Of a DNA stretch of 64,000 bases, positions 36,381 through 45,598 are shown in pieces; positions within the stretch are counted from its first letter, which is position 1, and each line of letters begins with the position of its first letter. The translations under genes were made by a program, and so were the position numbers. The notes under the pieces were generated by a model. The model did not search any database and was not told where the DNA came from. It was given only the letters and a program-made list of their open reading frames with translations. Source of the stretch: Streptomyces griseiscabiei (lineage in GTDB: Bacteria > Actinomycetota > Actinomycetes > Streptomycetales > Streptomycetaceae); NCBI RefSeq assembly GCF_020010925.1, contig NZ_JAGJBZ010000002.1, positions 2,294,001 to 2,358,000 of the forward strand, written 5' to 3'.

Positions 36381-37275
36381 TCACCGACTCCAGCTCGTGC
36401 GCGACCTGCTCCTCGGTGCCGTACACCTGGCCGGTCAGCCCGGACTCGTAGAAGCCCCGCTCCCTGGCCGTCATCGTGCGTCCCTCGACCTCCTCCGCCG
36501 GGGCGAGCGGCGGGAACGTGCCGTGGGTCCGGGAGTGGGCCATCGCCCAGGCCTCGGGGAGGAGGATGCGGCGCGCCTCCTCCGGCGTGGCGGCGACGGC
36601 GACCGTGCCCGACACGACGACGTACGGCTCCTCCGCCCACGCGGACGGGCGGAAAGCGGCGCGGTAGCGGTCGATGCCGCGCCGCATCCGCTCGCGGTCG
36701 CGGAGGTCGCCGATCACCATCGGCAGACCCGCCCGCGCGGCGATGTCGGCGCCCTCACCCATCGCCAGCACGAACGGGGGCACGGCGAGCCCCTCCGCCG
36801 GGCGGGCGCGCACCCCCGTCGGGGAGGTGCCCCGGAACCAGCCGAGCAGCTCGTCGAGCTGGCACTCGAAGTCCTCGGCGTCGTCCTTGTCCTTGCCCAA
36901 CGCCTTGCGGACGCCGTCCGTGAAGCCGACGGAGCGGCCGAGGCCCATGTCGACGCGGCCCGGGAACAGGGACTCCAGGACGCCGAACTGCTCCGCGACG
37001 ATCAGGGGGCGGTGGTTGGGGAGCATGACGCCGCCGGTGCCGACGCGGATGGTGTGCGTGGCCGCGGCGATGGCTGCCGCGAGGACGGTGGGGGCGGAGC
37101 CGGCCACTCCGGGGACGCCGTGGTGCTCCGCGACCCAGAAGCGGTGGTAGCCGAGGCGCTCCGCGTGCCGGGCCAGGTGCACGGTGTCCCGTAGGGCCTC
37201 GGGGGTGGGGTGGTGCTCGCGGGTGCGGGAGCGGTCGAGGACGGAGAGGCGGGTTGTGGAGAGGGCCGAGGTCAT
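36268..37275 (-). CDS. LLM class flavin-dependent (luciferase-like) monooxygenase
   Basis: 335 residues from ATG at 37275. The TIM-barrel is indicated by LARHAERLGYHRFWVAEHHG near the start, then IRVGTGGVMLPNHRPL, VAEQFGVLESLFPGRVDMGLGR and a C-terminal GTEEQVAHELESVIKETGAQEI. This is the group I alkanal-monooxygenase-like family seen widely in actinobacteria, which uses reduced FMN or F420; which cofactor is used here cannot be told. Substrate unknown. Its 3' end overlaps the olsA-like gene tail to tail by 113 bp, while its 5' side faces the repeat and terminator region after the GH43 gene. Confidence 0.85.
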   Translation of the reverse strand: MTSALSTTRLSVLDRSRTREHHPTPEALRDTVHLARHAERLGYHRFWVAEHHGVPGVAGSAPTVLAAAIAAATHTIRVGTGGVMLPNHRPLIVAEQFGVLESLFPGRVDMGLGRSVGFTDGVRKALGKDKDDAEDFECQLDELLGWFRGTSPTGVRARPAEGLAVPPFVLAMGEGADIAARAGLPMVIGDLRDRERMRRGIDRYRAAFRPSAWAEEPYVVVSGTVAVAATPEEARRILLPEAWAMAHSRTHGTFPPLAPAEEVEGRTMTARERGFYESGLTGQVYGTEEQVAHELESVIKETGAQEILVTTSTYDRAALLDSYTRLARIAGLGRR

Positions 37276-37320
37276 ATGGGGTTCAACGTTCTGGGGGTGG
37301 GGGGATTCCCCGCGTCGCGG

Positions 37321-37394
37321 GGTGCGGGCCCGGTGGGGGTTCTCGCGCAGTTCCCCGAGCCCCTGAAAAGCGGGGGCTGCGCCCCTTGCTTTTC
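37321..37394. repeat. Dispersed inverted repeat, partial copy E
   Basis: The outer left arm (ggtgcgggcccggtggggg), inner arm tctcgcgcagttccccgagc (one change) and the nested gaaaagc ... gcttttc hairpin are present; the right arms are missing. It lies between two minus-strand genes. Confidence 0.7.
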
Positions 37395-37426
37395 GGCCCG
37401 AAAGAACCGGAGGCCCTCAAGGGGAT

Positions 37427-37461
37427 GGCCCCCTACCCCATGCTGCTCGGGGTAGGGGGCC
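37427..37461 (-). terminator. Terminator after the GH43 gene
   Basis: Perfect 13-bp stem (37427-37439 and 37449-37461) with a 9-nt loop, 14 bp beyond the stop of the minus-strand gene at 37476. Confidence 0.9.
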
Positions 37462-37475
37462 AAGAGAGAGGGGCG

Positions 37476-40400
37476 TCACTTGCGGCCGATCGTGATTCCC
37501 TTCGTCTTCGCGGCCGTGGTGTTGTCGTAGACGACCGCGTCCGTGGACTTCTGCCAGATCTTGATCCGGAAGGTGTCCGGGTCGTCGGTGGCGGTCACGC
37601 GGAAGAGGTAGCCGCCCTTGCCGTTGACCGTGCCGTAGCCCTGGTAGACGGCCTTGGAGCCGGTGACCACGAGCCAGGTGGAGCTGGTGGAGCGGAACTT
37701 CAGCTTGGCCCCGGCGAAGTCGAGCGAGGCCTTCCCGGACGGCGTGGTGTCGTTCTTGCCGTACTTGGCGGTGAAGGAGAACTCCGCCTTGCCCGTCAGC
37801 TTCGGCTGGGCCGGGAACGCCCCGGCGGGTGAGGTGAAGCTGCCGTCACCGGTCGCCGAACCGGCGTTCCGGTCGTAGACGATCAGCTCGGGGACCGTGG
37901 TGCTCGCCGAGGAGCCGTCGTCGTCGGTGACGGTGATCACCGGGGCGAAGATTCCGGCCGTGCGGTAGCTGTGCTCGGCCTTGCAACTGCCGGCGGTGAC
38001 CTTGCCGGCGGTCGGCTTGCCGCCGTCCTTCCAGTCGATCGCGCAGCTCTGCTTGTCGAGGGTGCCCGGGTCGGTGAACTTGACCCTGATCCTGGCGTCC
38101 TTGCCGGTCACCACGGTCTTGGGGCTGCTCACCGAGGTGATCTTCGGTGCCGCGTTGGTGACCGTCACGGTGGCCGTGTCGCTGCTGCGACCGCCGGTCA
38201 GGGTGACCGTGTAGGTGCCGTTGTCGGCGCAGGTGACCGTGGTCTTCGCGGACTTGGCGTCGGCGAAGACACAGGGCACGTTGTTGCCGATCGTCCACTG
38301 GGCGGTACCCGCGCCGGAGACCGTGCCGTTCAGCTGGATCTTGTCGCCTTCCTTGCCGGAGGCGTCCGCGCCGGCCCGGGCGATGGTGACCGGGTCGATG
38401 CTCTCCAGGGTGGGGACGACCTTCTTCAGCAGGCCGTCGGCGCCGAACTCCAGCTTGTCGATGGTGGTTTCGCGGTGTGTGCCGTCTCCGCCGGGGATGG
38501 CGAAGCGGTGGTAGACGATGTACCAGTCGTCGGTGTTCGGGACATGGACCACCGAGTGGTGGCCGGGGCCCTTGACGCCGAGCGAGAGGTCCTTCTCCAG
38601 GATCAGGCCCTGCTTGGTCCAAGGGCCGGTGGGCGAGGAGCCGGTGGCGTAGGCGACCTGGTAGTTCTCGTCACGTGTGTCGTTCTCCGACCACATGAAG
38701 TAGTAGGTGCCCTTGCGCTTGATGACGAAGGTGCCCTCGTTGTAGTTGCTCGGCGTCATGTCGGTGACCTTCGAGGCGTCGAAGGAGACCATGTCGTCGT
38801 TGAGCGGGACCGCGTAGGCGCGGCCGTTGCCCCAGTAGAGGTACGGCGTGCCGTCGTCGTCGGTGAAGACCGCCGGGTCGATCATCTGGCCCCGGTAGTC
38901 ACCGGCCTTCAGCAGCGGCTTGCCGAGCGCGTCCTTGAACGGGCCGGTGGGCGAGTCGGAGACCGCGACACCGATGTTCGCGTCGGCGCAGAAGTAGAAG
39001 TAGTACTTGCCGTTCCTCTCCTCCATCGCCGGTGCCCAGGCCCTGCTGTCCGCCCAGGAGACGTCCGGACCGAGGTCCAGGATGACGCCGTGGTCCTTCC
39101 AGTTGACCAGGTCCTTGGAGGAGTACGCCTTGAACTGCGTACCGCTCCAGCCCTCGAAGCCGTCGGTGGTCGGGTAGATGTAGAAGGTGTCACCGAAGCG
39201 GACGACGTTCGGGTCCGCGTTCAGGCCCGGCAGCACCGGGCTCTTCATCTGCACGGCCGACACCGTCCAGGTGCGCTTCTTGCCGTCCGAGCCCGTGACC
39301 TCGTACGTCCGCGGCTTGGTGAAGTCGCGCAGGGTGCCGGAGGCCGGGCTGATGGTCGCGCCGTGGGCCAGGGTGAACTCCGGTGCCAGGGCCTTGACAT
39401 CACTGCCCGGGGTGAGCGGCAGGACGATCTTGCTGTCCTTGTCGGTGATGATCGCGTCGGTCTTCAGCGCCGGGTGGGTCGCCGCGGCGATCCCGGTGGT
39501 GTTGCCGCCCAGCTCCAGGACCTCGGCGGGCGTCAGGGCCCGGTTGTAGATCCGGAAGTCGTCGACCTCGCCGCCGAAGTACGGGTCGGGGGAGTAGAGG
39601 GACTTGCCGATGTAGCCGGAGTAGTCCTTCGCCGAGTCGTACAGGTCCGACGGCTTGATGGTGACCCCGCCGACCCGGGAGACCTCGGCGCCGTCGACGT
39701 AGAGGACCGCCGTCTCGGTCGCGCCGTTCAGCGTGACCGTGAGGTGCTTCCACTCGCCCGCGGTGAGCTTGGAGTCGCCGATCATCTGCTTCTCACCGGA
39801 CCAGGTGGCCTTGGTGATCGCGGAGAACAGCTTGCCGCTGCCGTTGGACGGGGAGGCGAACAGGTACTTGTTGCTGTCCGGGCCGAGGCCGAACAGCCAC
39901 TGGAAGTTGTCGCCGCCCTTCCACTTGACGTACGTGGAGACGGTGACGCTGGTGGTGTCCTTCAGGACGCCGTTCGGGATCTTGACGTACGGCGAGCTGG
40001 AGCCGCTGTTGCCGCCGGACATCTTGAACGAGCCGCCCTCGACGCCGGTCCCGAAGTCGGGCGTACGGACGTAGGTGCCGTGGTAGCCGTGGCCGCTGGA
40101 GTCGCGGGCGATGCTGCCGCCGGTCTCGTCGAAGTCGTAGCGCAGGAGCAGGTCGGCCGGGACGTCCGGGCCGTCTGCGGAGACCGTGACCTCCGCGGTG
40201 GCCTCGATCGCCGAGTCGCCGGCGATGTCGCCCTTCACGGTGAAGGTGCCGGCCTGCGCGTACTGCGACGCGTCCACGTCCGCCCAGGTGACGGCGATGG
40301 GCCGCTTCACGCCGCCGCCGGTCTCGGCGATGACGGTGGCGGGCAGGACCGGGGCGTCACCGATACGCGTCTTGACCTTGACGTCCTCGACGCCCGTGAT

Positions 40401-42671
40401 GATCTGGTCCGGCTGGTACGTCTTCAGCAGCCGGTCGTACTCGGCCTGGGTGACCGGGAGCACCGTGCCGTGCCGGGGCTTGGACGGCAGGTCGTAGCCC
40501 GTGGACGGGGTCCAGACGCCCGAGGCCAGGTCGGTCGTCTCGAAGGGGATGTAGCCGCGCCCGCCGAACTCGTCGAGGAACGCGTACCACTTCTCCTCGG
40601 TGTTCGACTTGAACACCAGCGGACCCTCGGCGGCACTCATCGCGCCCTTGCCGATGCCCTCGGAGACCGCGGTCCAGGACAGGTTCTTCAGCGAGTCGCT
40701 CTTCTCCTCGAAGATGAACTTGCTGTTGGGCGTGGAAGAGGAGTTGTTCCGCTCGTCCTTGGAGAGGCGGTAGTACTCGCCGCCGTGCTGGATGACCGTG
40801 GAGTCGATGACGGAGTAGCCGCGGTCGACCCAGACCTTGGGCTCGCTGAAGGTGTAGAAGTCACGGGTCGTCGCGTACATCATGCGGTTGTACGTGTCGC
40901 CGGAGTGGGCCTCGTTGTCGTACAGCTTCGACGCCCAGAACACCACGTACTCGCCGAGCTTCTCGTCGTAGTACGCCTCGGGGGCCCAGGTGTTGCCGGC
41001 CGAGTCGGGGGAGACCTTCACCAGGCGCTGGTTCGTCCAGTTCACCAGGTCGGTGGACTCCCAGACCATGATGGACTTGCTGCCGGTGCGCTGGGAGGCG
41101 TCCCAGTCGCCGTTGCCGTAGATCTTCAGGTCGGTGGCGATCTGGTAGAACTTGTCGCCCTCGGGGGAGCGGATGATGAACGGGTCGCGCAGACCCTTCT
41201 CCCCGAGCGTGGACGTCAGGACGGGCTTGCCGTCGTTCAGTTCCCGCCACTTCAGCGGGTCGTTGCCCTTGCTGAGAGCCGCGTAGAGCTGCTCGCCGTC
41301 CGAGGTTCCCTCGCCGGTGAAGTAGCTGAACATATAGCCCTTGAGGGCTTCCTTCTTCGGCAGCTCCGGCACCTTCACCGCGAAGACGCGGGTCTTCTTC
41401 GCGGTGCCCTTGGTGACGGTCGCGGTCAGCTCGGCGGTGGTGGCGCCGTCGCCGTGCGCGGGACGCTTCACCACGCCCTCGGCGGAGACCACGTCCGGGT
41501 TCGCGGAGGACCAGGAGACCTCGGTGCCGAAGGTGCCGGTGGTCGGGAGCGTGAGGTTGCCCCGGGCGTCGTCCGCGTTGTGCACGGTGAGCGCTTCGGC
41601 GGCCTGCCGGACGGCGGTGGTGTCGTCGAAGGCGGGCAGGACCGTGACCTCGAAGGTCTTGGTGGCGCTGGCCGGGCCCTTCTTCAGGGTCGCCGTCAGC
41701 GTGGCGTGACCGTCCGGCTCACCGGCGGCGGGACGGGTCACCGCGCCGGAGTTCGAGACGACGTCCGTGTTGTCGCTCGACCAGCTGATGGTCGAGCCGC
41801 CGGCCGTGCCGGTCTTCGGCAGGTCCAGATCGGCGGTCACCGCGCTGGTGTCGCCCAGGGTGAGGGCGGCCTTGTCGGCGGCGAGACCCTCCTCGGCGAT
41901 GGGGAGCGAGAGCTGCTCGACCTCGGAGCCGGCCAGCGCGCGGTCGTAGACCCGGAAGTCACGGATCTTGCCCTTGAAGAGCTTGTCGCTGGTGTAGACC
42001 GACTTGCCGATGTAGTTGGCGGTGGTCGTGCCCGAGCCGATCGACCCCGGGGTGGTGGTCACCGAGGTGTTGCGGCCGACCTCCACGCCGTCCTCGTACA
42101 GCACGCCCGTGGTGCCGGTCTGGGTGTAGGTGAGCTGCTTCCACACCGAGCGGGTCAGGTTGTGCGAGTCGGAGGGCCGGGTGTTCTGCTCGGTCGACCA
42201 GTTGCCGGAGGCTATGGCGGTGCGCAGCGAGTTGCCGGTGGCGAAGAGATAGCCGTTGCCCGCGCCGCTGGTGGTGTTGCCGAAGCCGTAGATGAAGTAC
42301 GGGCCGACCTGCGACTCCTCCATCAGCACGTCCATGGAGACGCTGATCGAGTTCATGCCCTTCATGACGTCGTTCGGGACCTTGATGTAGGTGTCCGAAC
42401 CGTTGAAGGCCAGGCCCTGGCCGTTGCCCGTCCAGCCGGCGGTGCCGTTGACCGTGCCGTTCCGGCCGTTGCCGGAGGCGTCGGTGGCCGTGGTGCCGGA
42501 GGTGGCGTCGAGTTTGTACCACAGGGCCAGGCCGTCGGTGAGGTCGGCGTCGTCCGCGGCGGCCGGGGCGGCGGGCCCGGCAAGGCCGAGGAGCAGTGAC
42601 GCGGCGGTCAGTCCGGCGAGCGGACCCGCCCAGCGTCTCGCGCGGCCGCGCAGACGTTCTCTGTACGTCAT
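37476..42671 (-). CDS. Giant secreted enzyme with two GH43 modules, LamG, Ig-like and PKD domains
   Basis: 1,731 residues from ATG at 42671; the upstream extension to 42908 lacks coding character. Order: signal peptide (1-40), LamG (45-255), two atrophied Ig-like repeats (262-346 and 352-435), GH43-like module 1 (440-750; acidic residues Asp496, Asp623, Glu682), Ig-like (758-831), LamG 2 (840-1055), a small beta domain (1065-1140), GH43 module 2 (1148-1425; Asp1153 in NADPNVV, Asp1265 in MIDPAVF, Glu1312 in NYNEGTF), PKD-like domains (1430-1595) and a C-terminal beta domain of the kind called post-COAP-1 (1600-1731). GH43 enzymes release arabinose or xylose from plant polymers. LamG parts probably bind sugar chains. 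Single gene with its own terminator. Confidence 0.9.
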   Translation of the reverse strand: MTYRERLRGRARRWAGPLAGLTAASLLLGLAGPAAPAAADDADLTDGLALWYKLDATSGTTATDASGNGRNGTVNGTAGWTGNGQGLAFNGSDTYIKVPNDVMKGMNSISVSMDVLMEESQVGPYFIYGFGNTTSGAGNGYLFATGNSLRTAIASGNWSTEQNTRPSDSHNLTRSVWKQLTYTQTGTTGVLYEDGVEVGRNTSVTTTPGSIGSGTTTANYIGKSVYTSDKLFKGKIRDFRVYDRALAGSEVEQLSLPIAEEGLAADKAALTLGDTSAVTADLDLPKTGTAGGSTISWSSDNTDVVSNSGAVTRPAAGEPDGHATLTATLKKGPASATKTFEVTVLPAFDDTTAVRQAAEALTVHNADDARGNLTLPTTGTFGTEVSWSSANPDVVSAEGVVKRPAHGDGATTAELTATVTKGTAKKTRVFAVKVPELPKKEALKGYMFSYFTGEGTSDGEQLYAALSKGNDPLKWRELNDGKPVLTSTLGEKGLRDPFIIRSPEGDKFYQIATDLKIYGNGDWDASQRTGSKSIMVWESTDLVNWTNQRLVKVSPDSAGNTWAPEAYYDEKLGEYVVFWASKLYDNEAHSGDTYNRMMYATTRDFYTFSEPKVWVDRGYSVIDSTVIQHGGEYYRLSKDERNNSSSTPNSKFIFEEKSDSLKNLSWTAVSEGIGKGAMSAAEGPLVFKSNTEEKWYAFLDEFGGRGYIPFETTDLASGVWTPSTGYDLPSKPRHGTVLPVTQAEYDRLLKTYQPDQIITGVEDVKVKTRIGDAPVLPATVIAETGGGVKRPIAVTWADVDASQYAQAGTFTVKGDIAGDSAIEATAEVTVSADGPDVPADLLLRYDFDETGGSIARDSSGHGYHGTYVRTPDFGTGVEGGSFKMSGGNSGSSSPYVKIPNGVLKDTTSVTVSTYVKWKGGDNFQWLFGLGPDSNKYLFASPSNGSGKLFSAITKATWSGEKQMIGDSKLTAGEWKHLTVTLNGATETAVLYVDGAEVSRVGGVTIKPSDLYDSAKDYSGYIGKSLYSPDPYFGGEVDDFRIYNRALTPAEVLELGGNTTGIAAATHPALKTDAIITDKDSKIVLPLTPGSDVKALAPEFTLAHGATISPASGTLRDFTKPRTYEVTGSDGKKRTWTVSAVQMKSPVLPGLNADPNVVRFGDTFYIYPTTDGFEGWSGTQFKAYSSKDLVNWKDHGVILDLGPDVSWADSRAWAPAMEERNGKYYFYFCADANIGVAVSDSPTGPFKDALGKPLLKAGDYRGQMIDPAVFTDDDGTPYLYWGNGRAYAVPLNDDMVSFDASKVTDMTPSNYNEGTFVIKRKGTYYFMWSENDTRDENYQVAYATGSSPTGPWTKQGLILEKDLSLGVKGPGHHSVVHVPNTDDWYIVYHRFAIPGGDGTHRETTIDKLEFGADGLLKKVVPTLESIDPVTIARAGADASGKEGDKIQLNGTVSGAGTAQWTIGNNVPCVFADAKSAKTTVTCADNGTYTVTLTGGRSSDTATVTVTNAAPKITSVSSPKTVVTGKDARIRVKFTDPGTLDKQSCAIDWKDGGKPTAGKVTAGSCKAEHSYRTAGIFAPVITVTDDDGSSASTTVPELIVYDRNAGSATGDGSFTSPAGAFPAQPKLTGKAEFSFTAKYGKNDTTPSGKASLDFAGAKLKFRSTSSTWLVVTGSKAVYQGYGTVNGKGGYLFRVTATDDPDTFRIKIWQKSTDAVVYDNTTAAKTKGITIGRK

Positions 42672-42962
42672 GTCGAGTATCCCTGCTGAGAGCACGGCTG
42701 ATGAAGGGGTGGCGAAGGCAAGGGGAAGGCGTCGGAGACGCATCGGGAAGGGTCGGAAGCAAGGGCGGAAGGCGGCCGGGAACCCTCGCCCCGGGATCCC
42801 GCTTGTTTCGGCCTTGTGACGTCGTGTTGCGAGAGTGTCAATCGGCGTGCGGTGGGGCGTCAAGAGGTTTCGAACAATGTCCGATGGGTCGAACGGGCGG
42901 AAACGCACGAAACCCCCGTTCCCTGCGGGAGTCGGGGGTTTCGGTGCCGTGCCGTGACATGC
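42672..42962. other. Intergenic region with terminator and GH43 promoter region
   Basis: 291 bp. The right part holds the terminator of the GNAT gene (42908-42943); the left must hold the promoter of the GH43 gene. I could not fix -10 and -35 elements or a sugar-repressor operator. Confidence 0.4.
42908..42943 (-). terminator. Terminator after the tandem GNAT gene
   Basis: Stem arms cgaaacccccg (42908-42918) and cgggggtttcg (42933-42943), with a second stem tccc/ggga inside the loop. It lies 19 bp beyond the stop at 42963 and ends in a T-run on the minus strand side of the right arm's complement. Confidence 0.85.
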
Positions 42963-43928
42963 CTACTTCACGGGGCGTACCAGTTCCCAGGTGTCGACCG
43001 CGAAGTCCAGCTTCATACCGTGCCGTTCGTAGAGCGCGAGGGCCCCGGTGCTGTTGTCGGTGTCGACGCCGAGGCCGATACGGTCGCGGCCGAGCGCCGC
43101 GTAGTGGGCGAAGGTGTGGCGGAGCAGCAGGCTGCCCAGCCCGCGGCCCCGGGCCTCGCGCAGCACACCGATACTGGCGATCCAGGCCATCGCGGAACGG
43201 TCGTTGCGGGACCGCAGCGCCGCCATGTCACCGAGCCCGTCCACGTGCGCGATCCAGACCAGCGACCAGTCGACGTTCTCGGCGTCGATGTCGTCCAGCC
43301 ACTGCTCGTACGTGCGCGGCTGGTGGTCGAAGTGGTCGGCGAAGGCCGTCTGCAGCAGGGCGTGGGCCGTCCTGCGGTCCGCCTCGCCACCGGTACAGGC
43401 GCGCAGGGTGACACCGGGCGGGGGCGTCGGCGGCTGCTGCTCGGCGGGGGAGAGGGGGAGGGCCAGCACGTGGTAGCGGCGGACCGTGCGCCAGCCGCGT
43501 CCGCGCAGCGCGTCCAGGTCCGTCGTGGGCGCGGTGTTGAGATGCAGGTGCACGACGGCGCGGTCCGCGCCGTTGGCCGCCGCGCGCTCCGCCGCCCGTG
43601 CCTCCATCAGGTCGAACAGGTGCAGGGCGCCGAGGGGTTGGTCCGGCAGCGCGTAGTGGTCCATGTCGACGCGCTCGCCGCCGGACTCGTCCCAGACCAG
43701 GCCGTACGCCACCAGGCGGTCCCCGTCGAACAGCAGCCAGGAGTCCCGCTCCAGGTCCGCCTCGGGGTGCTTCAGATCGGCCTGCACCTCGCCCAGTTCG
43801 GTCTCGGCACGGCCGACCTCCAGCACGTCGATCTCGTTGAGCAGCGCGCACACCGCCTCCGCGTCGGCGAGGGTGGCCGGGCGCACGGTCAGGCCGGGCG
43901 GGAGGGGGGTGGGGTGCGTCGTGGTCAT
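42963..43928 (-). CDS. Two-domain GNAT acetyltransferase
   Basis: 321 residues from ATG at 43928. Two GNAT folds in tandem: the N-terminal half (about 10-150) is degenerate in motif A, and the C-terminal half (155-321) has the acetyl-CoA loop EARGRGLGSLLLRHTF and GVDTDNSTGALALYERHGMK. This plan resembles mycothiol synthase MshD and similar actinobacterial proteins, in which only the second half is active. The sequence gives no reason to say MshD itself. It stands alone between the GH43 gene and the apbE operon. Confidence 0.82.
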   Translation of the reverse strand: MTTTHPTPLPPGLTVRPATLADAEAVCALLNEIDVLEVGRAETELGEVQADLKHPEADLERDSWLLFDGDRLVAYGLVWDESGGERVDMDHYALPDQPLGALHLFDLMEARAAERAAANGADRAVVHLHLNTAPTTDLDALRGRGWRTVRRYHVLALPLSPAEQQPPTPPPGVTLRACTGGEADRRTAHALLQTAFADHFDHQPRTYEQWLDDIDAENVDWSLVWIAHVDGLGDMAALRSRNDRSAMAWIASIGVLREARGRGLGSLLLRHTFAHYAALGRDRIGLGVDTDNSTGALALYERHGMKLDFAVDTWELVRPVK

Positions 43929-44004
43929 GGGGCCACTGTCGGGGGGCCGGGGTTGGGGGCGCAACGGGATTTCGGGGCGGGACCGTGGCAGCGGGGCCAC
44001 CCCG

Positions 44005-44032
44005 AGGGGCGCGGGGAACTGCGCGATCAGCC
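44005..44032. repeat. Dispersed inverted repeat, partial copy F
   Basis: Right inner arm only (aggggcgcggggaactgcgc at 44005-44024, then gatcagcc). It lies in the 194-bp gap between apbE and the tandem GNAT gene, both on the minus strand. Confidence 0.7.
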
Positions 44033-44122
44033 ACGTACTGCCCTCGGCCGCCGAACGACCCGCACTCCCGAGCTGTCAGGCGCACCCTCACCGCACCCCC
44101 GAGCCGTCAGGCGCCCCGAGCC

Positions 44123-44845
44123 TTACGCCGCCACCGGCAACCCCGGCGTCCGGAAGACCCTCTGGTTCGCGTCGACCGCGAACACCTCGCACCCCTCCCG
44201 CGACGCGGCCCACTCCACACCCTCGGCGCCCATCGCGAACGCCGCCGTCGCCGTCGCGTCGGCCTCCGTGAGGGACGGGGCCACGACCGTGAGGCTGAGC
44301 AGACCCGTCGCCGGGCGGCCGGTGCGCCCGTCGAGGATGTGGTCGCCGCGCTCGTAGCGCGCGGACGTCGCCACCGCGCCGTCCGTGACCGACAGGACCA
44401 CGCAGAGCCGGTCGGCCCGCTCGGGATGGCGTACGCCCACCCGCCACGGACCCCCGGTCGCCGCCACGTCGCCACCCGCGTTGAGGCACAGCCGCCTCGC
44501 GCCCAGCCCCGTCAGCAGCTCCGCCGCCCGCTGCACCGCCCAGCCCTTCACCATGGCGCAGGGATCGAGCCCGCGCCCCGGCAGCCGTACGTCGAACGCG
44601 CCGCCCGTGGCCACCCGGTACTCCTCGCAGAGGGCCAGCACCTCGGCCAGGTCCCGGCTGACCTCCTCCGGTGCCAGCTCGCCCCGGTCCAGCCGGGACA
44701 CCTCGCTGTCGGCGCGGAACGGGCTGAACCGCGCGTCGACCTCGCGCAGCCAGGCGAACGCCGGTTCCGCGGCCTCGGCCGTGGCGTCCTCGTCCTCGAT
44801 CAGCAGGGAGATCGGGAAGCCCATGATGTGTTCGACGCGGCGCAC
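44123..44845 (-). CDS. apbE: FAD:protein FMN transferase
   Basis: 240 residues from GTG at 44845. ApbE motifs: MGFPISLL at the start, EVDARFSPFRADSEVSRL, GGAFDVR, DPCAMVKGWAVQRAAELL, LNAGGDV, TDGAVATSARYERGDHILDGRTGRP and TEADATATAAFAMG. The enzyme takes FAD and links FMN by a phosphoester to a Thr or Ser of FMN_bind domains. No signal peptide or lipobox is seen, which is odd, since many ApbE proteins act outside the membrane. Its target is almost certainly the FMN_bind protein whose gene ends 4 bp upstream. Confidence 0.92.
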   Translation of the reverse strand: MRRVEHIMGFPISLLIEDEDATAEAAEPAFAWLREVDARFSPFRADSEVSRLDRGELAPEEVSRDLAEVLALCEEYRVATGGAFDVRLPGRGLDPCAMVKGWAVQRAAELLTGLGARRLCLNAGGDVAATGGPWRVGVRHPERADRLCVVLSVTDGAVATSARYERGDHILDGRTGRPATGLLSLTVVAPSLTEADATATAAFAMGAEGVEWAASREGCEVFAVDANQRVFRTPGLPVAA

Positions 44846-44849
44846 CGGA

Positions 44850-45572
44850 TCAGGCCTTCGCGTCGATGGCGGCCTGGAGGGACTCCCGGTAGCCGTCGCT
44901 GGTGATGGTGGCGCCGGAGACGGTGTCGATGTCGGCGCTCTGCGCCGCCAGCGTCTCCTTGATCAGCACCGGGACGGCCGCCTCGGTCTGCGGGTGGTCC
45001 GGCTGCTTCAGCATCTCCACCGTGGTGATCTTCTCGCCCTCGAAGGTCACCTGGACCTGGACGTCACCCTTGGAGGTGCCGACGGTCGGGCCCGCGACGG
45101 TCCGGGCCGCGCTCTCCGCCGAGTCCTCCGAAGCCGAGCCGGAGCCCGACGCGGAGTCGGACGAGGCCGCCGCCTTGCCGTTCTCGTCGATCGCGGCCTG
45201 GAGGGACTCCCGATAGGCGTCGCTGGTGATGGTGGCGCCGGAGACGGTGTCGATGTCGGCGCTCTGCGCCGTCAGGGTCTCCTCGATCAGCACCGGCACC
45301 GCGGCCTCGGTCTGCGGATGGTCCGGCTGCTGCAGGAACTTCACGGCGGTGATCTTGTCGCCCCTGAAGGTCGCCTGGACCTGGACGGGTCCCTTCTCGG
45401 TGTCGACCGTCGGGCCCGTGACCACGGTGGAGCCCGACGACGTGGACGCGGAGGCCGACGGGGCGGGTTCGGCGGTCGTCGTCGTGGACGTCGTGTCGGT
45501 CGAGGGGGCGTAGCGCCAGACGGGCACCAGCGCGGCGGCGCTCAGGACCAGGGCGGGTATGGCTCGTTTCAC
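44850..45572 (-). CDS. Secreted protein with two FMN-binding (NqrC-like) domains
   Basis: 240 residues from GTG at 45572 with GAGGAC upstream. An N-terminal signal or anchor segment (ALVLSAAALVPVW), a Ser/Thr linker, then FMN_bind domain 1 (50-132) and domain 2 (160-240). Each has DTVSGATITS, the site where ApbE links FMN to Thr (Thr114 and Thr222). The two domains are nearly identical, pointing to a recent duplication. The protein probably carries electrons on two covalent FMN groups outside the membrane, fed by the ferric reductase-like protein encoded 26 bp upstream. Confidence 0.92.
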   Translation of the reverse strand: MKRAIPALVLSAAALVPVWRYAPSTDTTSTTTTAEPAPSASASTSSGSTVVTGPTVDTEKGPVQVQATFRGDKITAVKFLQQPDHPQTEAAVPVLIEETLTAQSADIDTVSGATITSDAYRESLQAAIDENGKAAASSDSASGSGSASEDSAESAARTVAGPTVGTSKGDVQVQVTFEGEKITTVEMLKQPDHPQTEAAVPVLIKETLAAQSADIDTVSGATITSDGYRESLQAAIDAKA

Positions 45573-45598
45573 AGTGCTGTCCTCGTGTCCCGGTGTCC

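Noticed and set aside
37971..42599. A 1,542-codon open frame on the plus strand opposite the GH43 gene
   Set aside because: It is the complement of a GC-rich gene; its product is low-complexity (Val, Asp, Gly, Leu, Arg), with no motif, while the minus-strand frame has clear domains and residues.
44861..45388. The two near-identical blocks as parts of an insertion element
   Set aside because: They keep the reading frame, encode FMN_bind domains and have no terminal inverted repeats or transposase.
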